The notes under the pieces were generated by a model that was not told the DNA's origin, did not search any database, and saw nothing but the letters and a program-made list of their open reading frames with translations. Below, piece after piece: positions 5,439-6,425 of a stretch of 6,425 nt of DNA. Source of the DNA: CAYPTI01 sp964413525 [NCBI: uncultured bacterium] (lineage in GTDB: Bacteria > T1Sed10-126); assembly GCA_964413525.1 (NCBI GenBank), contig CAYPTI010000074.1:1548-7972 (forward strand), in the 5' to 3' direction. Numbering within the stretch: the first letter of the stretch is position 1; the number at the start of each line of letters is the position of its first letter. The position numbers and the translations under genes are program-made.

Positions 5439-6425
5439 TTAGTCCTCCCCCGGGCGGTTGTCGAGAAATCGTTCTTCCTTCAGCTTCGTTTCCATGCCCA
5501 ACCGCTCGAGCATCTCGTCGTAGTCGTGAAAGTGGATCCGGTTGGGCCGAACCTCGGCGTTCTGACGGATGTCTTCGGTGAGCCGTTCCTCCACGTCCGA
5601 CCGGTCCAGCTCCGACCTGGGATTGATGTGCAGGTGAATCTCGTCCAGTCCCATGGGGTCGTCGTTCTCTTTCCGGAACTCGATTTGCCATTCCTCCAGC
5701 ATCGGGTGTTCGTCCAGCATCCGCTGGAGGTCGTTAAAATTAATCAGGGTACCCTTGACCTTGTCCAGCTTGAGACCCTCGATTTTCGAGACCCGTTCGA
5801 TCGGGCCCATGATCCGGGGGAGGCTTCGGCCGCAGTGGGGACAGTCCCCCCATTCGATGGCCTGGCAGAGGTCGCCGGTCCGGTAGCGCAGCACGACGGA
5901 ACCCCGGGCGTCCAGGGGCGTGTACACCAGTTCCCCACCCTCTTCGTGCGGGACGATCTCCCCGGATTCGGGATCCCTCAGTTCGAAGTAATTCATGTCC
6001 GGATAGTAATGATAGCCCGGGGGATCGTCCGGGGGAGCGGGGCACTCGGGCCAGGCCATGCGGGCTTCCGTAAAGGCGTAGGTCACCAGGACGTCCGGAT
6101 CGTCGGCTCCCCCCTGTTCGGCCAGGTCCACCAGTTGCTGTCGTCCGCCGGGGGAGATCGCCTCCCCGCCCAGGATGATGCCCTCGACGTAGCTGAGGTC
6201 CTGACCGGCATTCACGGCCTCCCGAAAGACATGATACACGTAGCTGGGGATGCCCATGACGAATTCGGGTTCCAGCCGCCGGATCAGGTCGAGGTTGCCC
6301 TCGGTCCCCCGCAGCTTGCCGCCCCCGGTGCTGACGACCAGCATGCCGTACTCCAGGGCTGCGAAGACGACCTGCCAGAAGGCCAGGTGCGGAGCGTAAG
6401 GGAACAGGCTGGTTCCCCGTTTGGA
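5439..6425 (-). CDS. PaaK-like AMP-forming acyl/aryl-CoA ligase, 5' end beyond the window
   Basis: The frame is open from the right edge to the TAA at 5439-5441, giving 328 visible residues. The N-terminus is missing, and the ATG at 6344 is internal because coding similarity continues upstream (FPYAPHLAFWQVVFAALEYG). Enzymes of the phenylacetate-CoA ligase family activate carboxylic acids with ATP and CoA through an acyl-adenylate. Visible PaaK-like marks, in order, are GIPSYVYHVFREA, ILGGEAISPGGR, YAFTEAR (from residue 116), PECP, the 'DPESGEIVPHEEGGELVYTPL' block, RYRTGD (180-185) and CPHCGRSLPRI with C195 and C198. C128, C195 and C198 could hold a metal, by analogy only. Family positions are altered: YG(S/T)E reads YAFTE, and the usual GRxDDM hinge after the Cys pair reads GPIERVSKIEG. 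The protein is therefore a divergent branch and its substrate is open. A 40-nt gap to the thiolase suggests one operon for acid activation and breakdown. Confidence 0.82.
   Translation of the reverse strand, partial: SKRGTSLFPYAPHLAFWQVVFAALEYGMLVVSTGGGKLRGTEGNLDLIRRLEPEFVMGIPSYVYHVFREAVNAGQDLSYVEGIILGGEAISPGGRQQLVDLAEQGGADDPDVLVTYAFTEARMAWPECPAPPDDPPGYHYYPDMNYFELRDPESGEIVPHEEGGELVYTPLDARGSVVLRYRTGDLCQAIEWGDCPHCGRSLPRIMGPIERVSKIEGLKLDKVKGTLINFNDLQRMLDEHPMLEEWQIEFRKENDDPMGLDEIHLHINPRSELDRSDVEERLTEDIRQNAEVRPNRIHFHDYDEMLERLGMETKLKEERFLDNRPGED

Overview
The window is bacterial chromosomal DNA with GC-rich, densely packed genes, Shine-Dalgarno starts and stop/start overlaps. The visible proteins are rich in Asp and Glu and poor in Lys; for example, the first 79 residues of the ThiS-ThiG protein hold 23 acidic and 8 basic residues. 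This suggests, but does not prove, a halophilic or halotolerant bacterium. No rRNA, tRNA or other phylogenetic marker is present, so I do not name a taxon. An O2-dependent glycine oxidase (ThiO), rather than a radical-SAM ThiH, points to aerobic life.

Layout. (a) 1-285, minus strand: the N-terminal part of an unrecognised small acidic protein that runs off the left edge. (b) 286-433: a 148-bp divergent intergenic region. (c) 434-3868, plus strand: a tightly overlapping three-gene operon, mtaB (tRNA t6A37 methylthiotransferase), thiO (glycine oxidase) and a fused thiS-thiG (sulfur carrier plus thiazole synthase). (d) 3869-4120: a 252-bp convergent intergenic region. Its left part is very AT-rich, its middle holds a perfect 24-bp inverted repeat with a 3-nt loop (3987-4037), and its right part is C-rich and G-poor on the minus strand, as expected of a Rho loading region. 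(e) 4121-5398 and 5439-6425, minus strand: a FadI-like thiolase preceded by a divergent PaaK/phenylacetate-CoA-ligase-like AMP-forming enzyme, cut off at its N-terminus by the right edge.

How the genes fit together. ThiO oxidises glycine to dehydroglycine (iminoacetate). ThiS carries sulfur as a C-terminal thiocarboxylate, and ThiG combines both with 1-deoxy-D-xylulose 5-phosphate to make the thiazole phosphate of thiamine. MtaB is also a sulfur-inserting enzyme and is translationally coupled to thiO. The convergent pair looks like acyl-acid activation to a CoA thioester followed by thiolysis, i.e. carboxylic-acid catabolism.

The most interesting feature is the ThiS-ThiG fusion. The Gly-Gly that should be the free C-terminus of ThiS lies inside the protein (residues 68-69), followed by a short acidic Ser-rich linker and ThiG. 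For the sulfur-carrier chemistry to work, the chain must be cut after Gly-Gly, or a second ThiS must exist, or the N-terminal domain has another role. I see no CRISPR array, insertion sequence, defence system or phage gene.
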